NCBI GenBank assembly: GCA_902489945.1
Contig: CABUBZ010000070.1
Span: 1-9,300, forward strand
Source: an uncultured Collinsella sp.
GTDB taxonomy: Bacteria > Actinomycetota > Coriobacteriia > Coriobacteriales > Coriobacteriaceae
Direction: 5' to 3'
Length of the DNA: 9,300 nucleotides
Positions 1-6,541 of the stretch are shown in pieces. The notes below the pieces were generated by a model. The model saw only the letters and a list, made by a program, of their open reading frames with translations, was not told the origin of the DNA and ran no database searches. Position numbers and translations under genes: made by a program. Each line of letters begins with the position of its first letter. Position 1 is the first letter of the stretch.

Positions 1-798
1 GCGGTCTTCAGCGTGGCGCTGTTCCTCACGCGCAGCATGCCCATCGCGGCCATGGCCATGGGTGTCACCGCCATCGCATCGCTCGTGCTGGTCACTGCGC
101 CGCTCGCCCTGCTCGAGACCGAAAAATCGCGCCGCGTGAGCCTGCGCGAGGTCGGCCACCTGTTTGTCCAGTGCGCCCCGCTCTTTGGTGCGCTGTTCCT
201 GTTCAACCTTATCGAGAGTATGCCCAAGTTTGTGATGGAAGGTACGCTGGCATACAAATATCAGCTGTACTTTAATGCCTTGTTCTTTCCGGCGCAGGCT
301 ATTTTGCTGAGCATTGGATTTATCTATAAACCGCAGCTCCTGCGCTTGTCGAGCATTTGGGCTAATCCTCGCAAGCGTCGTCGCTTTGACCTGATTATTG
401 TTGCCGTTATGACGCTGATCGTGGTCATCACCGGCGTGTGCGCCGCATTTATGGCAGGTCCCGGTATTCCCCTCATGAGCTTTATGTACGGTCTCAGCTT
501 TGTGCGCTACCGTACGCTGGCGCTGCTGATGGTCGTCGCCGGCGGCGTCACCGCGGCCATCGACTTTATCTACGCCATCATCACGGTGCTGCGCCATGCC
601 GGCGACGTCACCAAGGTCTACCTGATTTGTTTTGCCGCGAGCGTGGTGCTGCCGGTGATCTTAATCAGCCTGCTGGGCCTGATGGGCGCCGTGGTGAGCT
701 ACCTGGCGATTATGGCCCTATTGCTGGTGCTGCTGATTATCGAATACGCCCACATCCGCCAACGCATCGAACGCGACCGCAACCCATACGGAGCGTAA
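1..798 (+). CDS. Polytopic membrane protein, probable polysaccharide flippase (C-terminal part, 5' truncated)
   Basis: The frame is open from base 1 to the TAA at 796-798, so only the last 265 residues are seen and the true start is upstream. About seven hydrophobic segments are visible, separated by short basic loops such as NPRKRRR and ending in a charged tail (HIRQRIERDRNPYGA). The layout of paired helices, one with an Asn/Glu inside it (FNLIES), and a final pair of very hydrophobic helices, resembles the second half of Wzx-like oligosaccharide flippases of the MOP/MATE superfamily. Members of that family move lipid-linked glycans across the cytoplasmic membrane for surface polysaccharide assembly. 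No sequence motif fixes the substrate, and another multi-pass transporter is possible. It converges with the phosphatase gene on the other strand. The function call is moderate; membrane location is near certain. Confidence 0.6.
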   Translation, partial: AVFSVALFLTRSMPIAAMAMGVTAIASLVLVTAPLALLETEKSRRVSLREVGHLFVQCAPLFGALFLFNLIESMPKFVMEGTLAYKYQLYFNALFFPAQAILLSIGFIYKPQLLRLSSIWANPRKRRRFDLIIVAVMTLIVVITGVCAAFMAGPGIPLMSFMYGLSFVRYRTLALLMVVAGGVTAAIDFIYAIITVLRHAGDVTKVYLICFAASVVLPVILISLLGLMGAVVSYLAIMALLLVLLIIEYAHIRQRIERDRNPYGA

Positions 799-820
799 CG
801 CCCACCTTGCTGCATTGAGG

Positions 821-841
821 AAAAATGCCAATGTTTTGGCA
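821..841 (-). terminator. Possible weak intrinsic terminator reading leftwards
   Basis: TGCCAA (826-831) and TTGGCA (836-841) form a perfect 6-bp stem with a 4-base loop. On the minus strand the stem is followed by five T residues (825-821). This is the arrangement of a small intrinsic terminator for transcripts arriving from the phosphatase gene. The stem is short and only half GC, so termination may be inefficient. Confidence 0.4.
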
Positions 842-851
842 CCGACAGCGA

Positions 852-951
852 GCAGCCCCGAAGTGCCCCAGGTTGGCGCGAAAGAGGAGCGACGCGTGCT
901 TGTGTACGCGAGCGACGGTTTGAGCGACAAGATGGGGTGCTTCGGGGCTGC
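852..951. repeat. Long inverted repeat with 19-base arms; possible structured RNA or dispersed palindromic element
   Basis: The arm 852-870 pairs with 933-951 at every position: 17 Watson-Crick pairs plus two that are G-U in plus-strand RNA (864/939 and 865/938) and A-C mismatches in minus-strand RNA. The 62-base spacer holds a 5-bp stem (893-897 with 906-910) and three copies of GAGCGAC at 887, 910 and 922, all in the terminal loop region. GAC 844-846 can also pair with GTC 957-959 across an internal loop. No protein reading is convincing. It could be a 3' UTR structure of the flippase mRNA, a small RNA, or a mobile palindromic repeat. The inverted repeat is seen directly; its role is inference. 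Confidence 0.6.
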
Positions 952-966
952 GCAGCGTCAACGTGA

Positions 967-988
967 CCGCCGTTCGGTAGAACGGCGG
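967..988 (-). terminator. Perfect 9-bp hairpin just downstream of the phosphatase stop
   Basis: CCGCCGTTC (967-975) pairs with GAACGGCGG (980-988) around the loop GGTA. It lies seven bases past the stop codon of the minus-strand phosphatase gene. No T-run follows on either strand, so it is a poor classical intrinsic terminator. It may instead protect the 3' end of the mRNA or act together with the T-tailed hairpin further left at 821-841. Confidence 0.4.
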
Positions 989-995
989 AACAAGG

Positions 996-1835
996 TTATT
1001 CGCCCGGGTTGATGTTCGCGTAGAACTCCGCCCCATCATCGAGCCGCAGGATGCCCACGCGACCGAACTCTGAGCCGGTGGCGGCGGCGCAGTCGATGTC
1101 GATGCGATCGGGCACACCGGCAGTGTCCTCGCCGCCCAGGCGCACGATCTGCCCGCGGCCCGACTCCTCATCGAGCCCCGCCAGACCACCGACCTCGCAA
1201 TAGCGCCCAAGCGATACCGTGGGCGTATGACCGCTCACCACGACCGGGCCCTTGCCCTCGGCAGAAAGCAGCCCGGTCGGCACATCCCAATAGCCGTGAC
1301 GAATCCATAGCAGGTCATCGGACGACTGCACCGCGAGCATCTGCTGCAGCAGCTCGCGATCGGCACTCACCGCACCGACGCCATTGGCACAATCGACACC
1401 ATGCTCAAGCAAAAACGCGCACGCCGCCTTCATCTCGATTCCAGCATGTACCAGCAGATACGGGCGCTCCTCGGTCTCGACCACCGCGTAGAGCGGCAGC
1501 GCGGCCATCCATCGCACGAGCTCCTCGTATGCCTCAAATTCCATGTCGTTGAGCTGCTCGCGCGTCGTCCAGCCACCGTTGATATCCCAGGTCTCGGCAT
1601 CGAGCGGATCCTGACCAATGATGGCATCGAGCATGATCTGCTCGTGATTACCCTTGAGCACGTGGGCGTTGGGCAGCGAGCGCACGAGCTTAATAACGCC
1701 GACCGGATCGGGCCCGCGATCGATCATGTCGCCCAGCACGTACAGCGTGTCGTCGGACGTCAACGAGATCTTAGACAGGACCTCGTCAAGCGCACGCACG
1801 TGCCCGTGAGCATCAGATGTCACATAGATCGCCAT
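996..1835 (-). CDS. Metallophosphatase of the PP2A/ApaH-like family
   Basis: A 279-residue soluble protein with the full set of calcineurin-type metallophosphoesterase motifs. These are SDAHGH (7-12, metal ligands D8 and H10), GDMIDRGPD (35-43, D36 and D39 with R40), GNHE (62-65, N63 and H64), LVHAG (128-132, H130) and SGHTP (201-205, H203). The order and spacing match bacterial Ser/Thr protein phosphatases and symmetrical diadenosine tetraphosphatases, which hydrolyse phosphoesters with two metal ions in the cytoplasm. Which substrate applies cannot be told from sequence, so no symbol is given. The ATG at 1835-1833 is preceded by AAGGAG (plus-strand positions 1845-1850) at nine bases, which supports this start. 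The gene is alone in its unit, divergent from the antiporter and convergent with the flippase. Family assignment is firm. Confidence 0.9.
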   Translation of the reverse strand: MAIYVTSDAHGHVRALDEVLSKISLTSDDTLYVLGDMIDRGPDPVGVIKLVRSLPNAHVLKGNHEQIMLDAIIGQDPLDAETWDINGGWTTREQLNDMEFEAYEELVRWMAALPLYAVVETEERPYLLVHAGIEMKAACAFLLEHGVDCANGVGAVSADRELLQQMLAVQSSDDLLWIRHGYWDVPTGLLSAEGKGPVVVSGHTPTVSLGRYCEVGGLAGLDEESGRGQIVRLGGEDTAGVPDRIDIDCAAATGSEFGRVGILRLDDGAEFYANINPGE

Positions 1836-1882
1836 GGTACGCCTCTCCTTGCATTGCGGCCGAAGCCCGGTGCCGCAACTAA

Positions 1883-1899
1883 AACTTCAAGTTGAACTT
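1883..1899. promoter_or_regulatory. Overlapping palindromes, operator-like
   Basis: AACTT-C-AAGTT and AAGTT-G-AACTT share their central half-site, giving three alternating half-sites in 17 bases. The site lies just downstream of the predicted transcription start for the phosphatase gene and upstream of its ribosome site. That position would suit a repressor site or a leader hairpin. No regulator family is recognised. Confidence 0.35.
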
Positions 1900-1910
1900 A
1901 AACGTTACCC

Positions 1911-1939
1911 ATTGTACTCCGTTGCAATAAAGCTGGAAA
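1911..1939 (-). promoter_or_regulatory. Predicted sigma-70-type promoter for the phosphatase gene
   Basis: On the minus strand, TTTCCA (1939-1934, four of six consensus bases) is followed after 17 bases by TACAAT (1916-1911, five of six). This would give a leader of roughly 70 bases before the ATG at 1835. The -35 half is part of a perfect GGAAA-GGG-TTTCC palindrome (1935-1947), a possible operator. No comparably good promoter was found for the divergent antiporter gene; TACAAA at 2029-2034 is the best -10 but has no matching -35. Confidence 0.4.
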
Positions 1940-2088
1940 GGGTTTCCGAGCAGAGGCAAAGACGTCAGCCGTCTATGACGATATCGCGCACGCCCGCAAT
2001 CCAACCCCATAAACCCACCATCTTTGGGTACAAATAACCGCAGACAACTGACCGTGCCACGCCAACCACCCAGGAGCGGACACTCCCT

Positions 2089-3690
2089 ATGAACCAGATC
2101 CTTCTCTTTATCGGCCTCGTCATCATTTTGTGCCTGACCATCAAACCCGTCGGCAAAAAGCTCCCCTTCCCCACCCTGCTCATCTTTATCGCGCTCGGCA
2201 TGCTGTTGGGTGTCAACGGCCCGGCGCATATCGACTTTAGCGACTATGCGCTTACCGAAACCGTCTGCAGCACGGCGCTGCTGTTCATCATGTTCTACGG
2301 CGGCTTTAACACCAACATAGACCGCGCCAAGCCCGTCGCTGCGCCGGCGGTGCTGCTGAGCACGCTCGGCGTCGTCATCACTGCCGGTATCACCGGCGTG
2401 TTCGCCCACTTTGCGCTGGGCTTCGACTGGATCGGCGGCCTGCTGCTGGGATCGGTCGTGGCGTCGACCGATGCGGCCAGCGTCTTTAGCGTGCTGCGCG
2501 AGCACAGCCTTTCACTGAGGGGCGGCACCGACTCGCTGCTCGAGGTCGAATCGGGCTCCAACGACCCCGTCGCCTACATGCTCACCGCCGTGCTCGCCAC
2601 ACTCGCGGCCGGCGGCGACATCAACATTCCCGCACTGCTGGCCAAGCAGATTATCCTGGGCGTGGGCCTGGGCCTTGCCATCGGCTGGGCGGCGGGCCGC
2701 CTGATTGAACGCGCGCACGCAACGGCCAAGGACGCGCAGACCATCTTTTTGTTCGCCGTGGCGATCGTCGCCTACGCGCTACCAAGCTATCTGGGCGGCA
2801 ACGGCTTTTTGGCTGTATACCTGACCGGCATTGTGCTGGGCGCCAGTGACGTCACTGGCAAAGTCGAGATGGCGCACTTCTTTGACACCCTCACCGAGAT
2901 GGCCGAGATGACGATCTTCTTCTTGCTCGGCCTGCTCGTGACGCCCGCGCGCCTGCCGCAGATGCTGCTGCCGGGCCTGGCGCTCATGGCGTTTATGCTC
3001 TTCGTGAGCCGTCCCATCGCCGTCGGCGTGCTCCTGGCGCCCTTTAAGACGAACCCTCGCCAGATCGCGCTCGTAAGCTGGGCGGGTTTGCGCGGCGCCG
3101 CTTCGGTCGTGTTTAGCCTCTTTGCCGTGGTAGCCGGTGTTCCCGGCGGTCACGACCTGTTTGACCTGGTGTTTGTGATTGCCGTGTCGAGCATTGTGGT
3201 GCAGGGATCGCTGCTGCCGGCGGTGGCCAAGAAGCTCGATATGATCGATGTGGCCGGCGACGTGCGCCGCACCTTTAACGACTACCACGACGAGGACGGC
3301 ATGTCGTTCGTCAAGCTCAAGGTGGGCGCTGGCCATCCGTTTGCCGGGCGCTCGCTCGCCGATATTGGCAGCGCGACGGACATGCTCGTGGTCTTGGTGC
3401 TGCGCGACGGGGCGCACCCGGTACTGCCCAACGGCGATACCGTCATCGAGGAAGGCGACCTTCTGGTGATGGCAGCCCCAACGTTCGAAGAGCGTGCCGA
3501 GGTTACGCTGCGCGAGGTCACCGTGACGCCCCACGGTCGCCTGGCCGGTCAGCGCCTGCGCGACGTGCCGCAGGGCAAGCACCCGTTTATCGTGGTGATG
3601 CTCAAGCGCGACGGCCAAACCATCATCCCCGACGGCGACACCCTAATATACGCCGGCGACGAAGCCGTCATCGCCACACTGGCGTCGTAG
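2089..3690 (+). CDS. CPA1-type cation/proton antiporter with two TrkA-C-like domains
   Basis: A 533-residue protein. Residues 1-383 are about twelve hydrophobic segments with the CPA1 hallmarks: STDAASVFSVLR (126-137), ESGSNDPVAY (154-163, containing the Asn-Asp pair N158-D159 expected to carry the ion) and SWAGLRGA (330-337). Family members exchange Na+ or K+ for H+ across the cytoplasmic membrane, in pH or potassium homeostasis. The cytoplasmic tail holds two similar modules, about 404-468 and 475-532. Each has a basic/Gly-rich start, a run of beta-strand-like residues, a Leu-Pro or Ile-Pro-x-Gly-Asp turn and a final GD step, as in TrkA-C (RCK_C) ligand-binding domains. This tail favours a K+/H+ antiporter of the NhaP2 type, although E. 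coli NhaP2 has one such domain. AGGAG at 2072-2076 is 12 bases before the ATG, a long but usable spacing. Ion specificity is not settled. Confidence 0.85.
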   Translation: MNQILLFIGLVIILCLTIKPVGKKLPFPTLLIFIALGMLLGVNGPAHIDFSDYALTETVCSTALLFIMFYGGFNTNIDRAKPVAAPAVLLSTLGVVITAGITGVFAHFALGFDWIGGLLLGSVVASTDAASVFSVLREHSLSLRGGTDSLLEVESGSNDPVAYMLTAVLATLAAGGDINIPALLAKQIILGVGLGLAIGWAAGRLIERAHATAKDAQTIFLFAVAIVAYALPSYLGGNGFLAVYLTGIVLGASDVTGKVEMAHFFDTLTEMAEMTIFFLLGLLVTPARLPQMLLPGLALMAFMLFVSRPIAVGVLLAPFKTNPRQIALVSWAGLRGAASVVFSLFAVVAGVPGGHDLFDLVFVIAVSSIVVQGSLLPAVAKKLDMIDVAGDVRRTFNDYHDEDGMSFVKLKVGAGHPFAGRSLADIGSATDMLVVLVLRDGAHPVLPNGDTVIEEGDLLVMAAPTFEERAEVTLREVTVTPHGRLAGQRLRDVPQGKHPFIVVMLKRDGQTIIPDGDTLIYAGDEAVIATLAS

Positions 3691-3706
3691 CGGCCAGGGG
3701 TAGCTA

Positions 3707-3781
3707 ATTTGCGACGAAGAGATCAAGCGCCTGGAAAGCCTGATGCGGTCGCTCGCAGACCTAGACCTGCCGGAGGAGTAA
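3707..3781 (+). pseudogene. Short coding-like remnant between antiporter and serC
   Basis: The frame 3704-3781 reads in part DEEIKRLESLMRSLADLDL, ending PEE and a TAA. It is acidic, leucine-patterned and looks like the C-terminal helix of a real protein. It is closed upstream by a TAG at 3701-3703. The only early codon that could start it is an ATT at 3707, six bases after AGGGGTAGCTA begins its Gly-rich site; the first ATG (3743) would leave just 12 residues. It is either the tail of a decayed gene or a tiny leader peptide with a non-standard start. No family is recognised. The 224-base gap around it has no other gene and only a weak GGAGG/CCTCC stem (3772-3776 with 3786-3790). Confidence 0.25.
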
Positions 3782-3850
3782 GGCCCCTCCCCCATGTAAC
3801 CATCCTGTAAATCATAGCGGCGCACTCGAGTTTTACCGTGATGCGGTCGC
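3741..3850. repeat. 12-bp direct repeat upstream of serC
   Basis: TGATGCGGTCGC occurs exactly at 3741-3752 and again at 3839-3850, 98 bases apart. The second copy lies just upstream of the presumed serC promoter. It could mark a regulator's paired sites or a small duplication or deletion scar. The copies are seen directly; the meaning is unknown. Confidence 0.5.
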
Positions 3851-3866
3851 ACCTGGCGCTGCACTG

Positions 3867-3875
3867 TGCTAAAGT
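3867..3875 (+). promoter_or_regulatory. Predicted extended -10 element for the serC-serA unit
   Basis: TGCTAAAGT gives an extended -10 motif (TG, one base, TAAAGT). No good -35 hexamer lies 16-18 bases upstream, which is tolerable for extended -10 promoters. Transcription would start near 3882, over the perfect 8-bp palindrome GAACGTTC (3881-3888), leaving a leader of about 33 bases with GAGGGGG at 3899-3905 as ribosome site. Confidence 0.4.
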
Positions 3876-3914
3876 ATCCCGAACGTTCAAACGACTACGA
3901 GGGGGACCTAGAAG

Positions 3915-5039
3915 ATGGCACGTGTGCACAACTTCTCAGCTGGCCCGGCCGCGCTGCCCACCAGCGTGCTCGCCGAGATCGCCGACGAGATGATGGACTA
4001 CCGCGGTTGCGGCATGTCCGTGCTCGAGATGAGCCATCGATCTAGTATGTACCAGCAGATCATCGACGACGCCGAGGCAACCCTGCGCCGCCTGCTGAGC
4101 ATCCCTGACAACTACCGTGTCCTGTTTTTGCAGGGCGGCGCCACGCTGCAGTTTGCGGGCATCCCCATGAACCTCATGCGCCGCGGCCGCGCCGGCTACG
4201 TCGTGACCGGCAACTTTGCCAACAAGGCGTACAAGGAGGCCGCCAAGTACGGCGAGGCCGTGCTGCTCGCGAGCTCCGAGGACACCAATTTCGACCGCAT
4301 ACCCACCATAGTCGACATCAACGCGCGCATTGCCGCCGAGGCCGCGGGCGGCGGGCTCGACTACGTCTACATCTGCCAGAACAACACCATCTTTGGCACC
4401 ATGTACCACGAGCTGCCCGCTTGCGACGACGTGCCGCTGGTCGCCGATGTCTCGAGCTGCTTTCTGTCGCAGCCGCTCGACGTTGAGCGCTACGGGCTCA
4501 TCTACGCCGGTGCGCAGAAAAACGCCGGCGCCGCGGGCGTGACCGTGGTCATCGTGCGCGACGACCTCATCGCAGATGGCCCCGCTTTTGCGCAGACGCC
4601 GCAGTACCTGGACCTTAAGACCCAGGCCGCCAAGGGCTCCATGCTCAACACGCCCAACACCTTTGGTATCTACGTGTGCGGCAAGGTATTCCGCTGGGTT
4701 GAGCAGACCGGCGGACTTGCCGCCATGGCCGAGCGCAACTGGGCCAAGGCCAACCTGCTCTATAACCTGCTCGAGCACAGCGTGCTGTTCCATGGCACCA
4801 CACAGGCCGACAGCCGCTCCATCGCCAACGTCACGTTCCGTACCGGCGATGCCGACCTCGACGCCGCCTTTGTCGCAGGCGCGGCCGAGCACCAGATTCA
4901 AAACGTCAAGGGTCATCGCCTGGTGGGTGGCATGCGCGCCAGCGTCTACAACGCCGTAACCATGGAAGACGCGCAGGCACTGGCCTCGTACATGAAGGAC
5001 TTCGAAGCGCAGCATAGTTTGAGTCCGCGATCTAACTAG
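3915..5039 (+). CDS. serC: Phosphoserine aminotransferase
   Basis: SerC transfers the amino group of glutamate to 3-phosphohydroxypyruvate, giving phosphoserine, in the cytoplasm; it is step two of serine synthesis and can also serve pyridoxal phosphate synthesis. The 374 residues match the family's usual length of about 360. Visible landmarks are NFSAGPAALP (6-15), MSHRS (39-43), the cofactor-phosphate loop QGGAT (73-77), TGNF (98-101), ADVSS (177-181, with the Asp that contacts the pyridine nitrogen), the Schiff-base lysine K202 in AGAQKNAG, NTPNTF (245-250) and GGMRASVYNA (338-347). The start follows a GAGGGGG ribosome site at nine bases. serA follows after 72 bases on the same strand, so the two are almost certainly co-transcribed. 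The adjacent serA makes the pathway role secure. Confidence 0.96.
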   Translation: MARVHNFSAGPAALPTSVLAEIADEMMDYRGCGMSVLEMSHRSSMYQQIIDDAEATLRRLLSIPDNYRVLFLQGGATLQFAGIPMNLMRRGRAGYVVTGNFANKAYKEAAKYGEAVLLASSEDTNFDRIPTIVDINARIAAEAAGGGLDYVYICQNNTIFGTMYHELPACDDVPLVADVSSCFLSQPLDVERYGLIYAGAQKNAGAAGVTVVIVRDDLIADGPAFAQTPQYLDLKTQAAKGSMLNTPNTFGIYVCGKVFRWVEQTGGLAAMAERNWAKANLLYNLLEHSVLFHGTTQADSRSIANVTFRTGDADLDAAFVAGAAEHQIQNVKGHRLVGGMRASVYNAVTMEDAQALASYMKDFEAQHSLSPRSN

Positions 5040-5056
5040 CCCGCAACGCGCGGGCT
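5038..5056 (+). promoter_or_regulatory. Hairpin in the serC-serA gap
   Basis: AGCCCGC (5038-5044) pairs perfectly with GCGGGCT (5050-5056) around a 5-base loop, beginning inside the serC stop codon. No T-run follows, so it should not stop transcription. It may stabilise the serC mRNA end or set the ratio of SerC to SerA. The serA ribosome site AAGGAG (5099-5104) is well clear of it. Confidence 0.5.
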
Positions 5057-5111
5057 GACCAGCCACCTCAGACCACCCTGTTTAGATCAAAACCTGCTAA
5101 GGAGTTTTTCC

Positions 5112-6275
5112 ATGCGTAAGATTAAGACCATCGACGACATCACCAAAGACGGCAAAGTCGAGTTTGGCGAGGGCTACGAGTTTGTGGGCACCGCCGAGGA
5201 GGCCGACGCCATCCTGATGCGCTCCACCGACCTGCACGGCTACGAGCTGCCCGAGGGCATCCGCGCCATCGCCCGCTGCGGCGCCGGCGTCAACAACATC
5301 CCCGTCGAGGAGTACGCCAAGAAGGGCGTCGTCGTCTTTAACTCCCCCGGTGCCAACAGCAACGCCGTCAAGGAGCTCGTCCTGGGCATGCTGGTGCTCT
5401 CGAGCCGCGGAGTAGTGCAGTCGATGAACTGGGTGCGCGACAACGCCGACGACCCCGAGATCCAGGTCGATGCCGAAAAAGCCAAGAAGGCCTTTGTGGG
5501 CCGCGAGCTCAAGGGCAAGCGCATCGGCGTCATCGGCCTGGGCAACGTAGGCTCCAAGGTCGCCAACGCCTGTGTCGACCTGGGCATGGACGTTTACGGC
5601 TACGATCCGTTCATTTCCGTCGAGCACGCGTGGGTGCTGAGCCGCGAGGTGCAGCGCGTGGGCACGCTCGAGGATCTGTGCCGCGGCTGCGACTACCTCA
5701 CCGTGCACGTGCCCAGCAAGGCCGATACCATCGGCATGATCAGCACCGAGCAGATCGACCTGCTGGCCCCGGACGCCGTGCTCATCAACTACGCGCGCGA
5801 GACCATCATTGACGAGGACGCCGTCGACGCCGCCCTGCGCGCGGGCAAGCTCAGCTGGTTTAGCTGCGACTTTGCCACGCCCAAGACCGTCAAGATGCCC
5901 AACACGTTTATCACCACGCATTCGGGCGCCGGCACCGGCGAGGCCGAGGCCAACTGCGCCGACATGGCCATCAGCGAGCTCAAGGATTACCTGGAAAACG
6001 GCAACATCGCGCACAGCGTCAACTACCCCGCCTGCAGCATGGGCAAGGCGCGCGCCGCAAGCCGCATTGCCTGCCTGCATGCCAACGTGCCCAACATGAT
6101 CGGCCAGATCACGGCCATTCTCGCCAAGGACAACGCCAACGTGCAGCGCATGACCAACGAGTCCGCTGGCGAGAACGCCTACACCATGTTCGACACCGAT
6201 GAGCACCTGGACGGCAGCACGATCGAGGCACTTAAGCAAATTCCGTCGATGTATCGTGTGCGCGTGATTAAATAG
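5112..6275 (+). CDS. serA: D-3-phosphoglycerate dehydrogenase with C-terminal ACT-like domain
   Basis: SerA oxidises 3-phosphoglycerate with NAD+ to 3-phosphohydroxypyruvate, the first step of serine synthesis. The 387 residues place this in the short class: split substrate-binding domain (about 1-92 and 280-305), a Rossmann domain with GLGNVG (142-147) and acidic D165 after the second strand, and an ACT-like tail (about 317-387), which in the family often senses serine. R56/CGAGVNN (56-62) and NYARETI (226-232, catalytic R229) are present, as is H270 in TTHSGAG. The usual catalytic Glu before that His is not evident: the stretch 251-270 (starting SCDFATPKTV) has only D253. Some clostridial-type SerA proteins look similar there. 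AAGGAG ends seven bases before the ATG. It is the second gene of the serC-serA unit and is followed by a strong terminator. Confidence 0.95.
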   Translation: MRKIKTIDDITKDGKVEFGEGYEFVGTAEEADAILMRSTDLHGYELPEGIRAIARCGAGVNNIPVEEYAKKGVVVFNSPGANSNAVKELVLGMLVLSSRGVVQSMNWVRDNADDPEIQVDAEKAKKAFVGRELKGKRIGVIGLGNVGSKVANACVDLGMDVYGYDPFISVEHAWVLSREVQRVGTLEDLCRGCDYLTVHVPSKADTIGMISTEQIDLLAPDAVLINYARETIIDEDAVDAALRAGKLSWFSCDFATPKTVKMPNTFITTHSGAGTGEAEANCADMAISELKDYLENGNIAHSVNYPACSMGKARAASRIACLHANVPNMIGQITAILAKDNANVQRMTNESAGENAYTMFDTDEHLDGSTIEALKQIPSMYRVRVIK

Positions 6276-6314
6276 CGCCGGCGCCAATCCTGCCAGACAG
6301 ACCACGAAGCCCAT

Positions 6315-6351
6315 TCGGCCCCCGTTTTCACGAAACGGGGGCCGATTTTGT
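6315..6351 (+). terminator. Strong intrinsic terminator of the serC-serA unit
   Basis: The 13-base arms 6315-6327 and 6333-6345 (TCGGCCCCCGTTT and its exact complement) enclose a 5-base loop, TCACG, and are followed by TTTTGTT. It starts 39 bases after the serA stop. The stem is GC-rich and the tail T-rich, so efficient stopping on the plus strand is expected. On the minus strand no T-run follows the stem. Confidence 0.95.
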
Positions 6352-6541
6352 TGCTCCGGACGACTTTAAAATGATACCCAGAACAAGTTTTTTCAGATAA
6401 TCGATAGTGAGGCTCAAGTCGCTAAGCACACCCGCTTTGATAAACAGCTTTATCAGGGACTTTAGTAGGTAAAAATCGATCTCTATGTGCCGAATGTAAG
6501 TTGACTGTCCATTTTCCGAAACAACTTATTCTAGATAGCAT
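6328..6541 (-). pseudogene. Probable frameshifted small gene, unknown function
   Basis: On the minus strand an ATG at 6541-6539 follows a strong ribosome site, GGAGGGG (6556-6550), at eight bases. Its own frame gives 39 residues (MLSRISCFGKW...). An overlapping frame, open from 6525 to a TGA at 6330-6328, lacks a usual start but reads like protein: its segments YIRHIEIDFYLLKSLIKLF and AGVLSDLSLTIDYLKKLVLG alternate hydrophobic and charged residues as helices do. Joining the two frames near 6515-6525 would give a protein of about 70 residues, so a single frameshift in a decayed or mis-sequenced gene is a good explanation. The end runs into the serA terminator. It follows the nuclease-like gene by about 80 bases on the same strand. 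No family is recognised, and it may not be a gene at all. Confidence 0.3.
6438..6455. repeat. Perfect 7-bp inverted repeat with 4-base loop
   Basis: TGATAAA (6438-6444) and TTTATCA (6449-6455) flank CAGC. It is AT-rich and followed by GGGAC, so it is not a terminator on the plus strand. It may be an operator or part of the decayed coding frame on the minus strand, where it encodes part of LIKLFIKA. Confidence 0.45.

Noticed and set aside
887..928. Three copies of GAGCGAC as a possible CRISPR-like array
   Set aside because: The copies are only seven bases, irregularly spaced (23 and 12 bases apart) and lie inside one hairpin loop.
815..1012. 65-codon plus-strand frame over the hairpin cluster
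   Set aside because: It runs through all three stems, overlaps the end of the phosphatase gene and has no ribosome site; the stems explain the sequence better.
2779..3618. Open frame antisense to the antiporter (279 codons)
   Set aside because: His- and Gln-rich composition typical of antisense reading; no motif.
3772..3790. Intrinsic terminator after the antiporter
   Set aside because: The GGAGG/CCTCC stem is only five pairs with a nine-base loop and no T-run follows.
3881..3888. GAACGTTC as a LexA/SOS box
   Set aside because: The Gram-positive SOS box needs four bases between GAAC and GTTC; here there are none.
3936..5066. Long open frame antisense to serC (376 codons on the minus strand)
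   Set aside because: It mirrors serC codon bias in GC-rich DNA, is full of Gly, Val and His with no recognisable motif, and serC on the other strand is beyond doubt.
5097..6314. Long open frame antisense to serA (405 codons)
   Set aside because: Same artefact: low-complexity Gly/Val/Ala/His composition opposite a certain gene.
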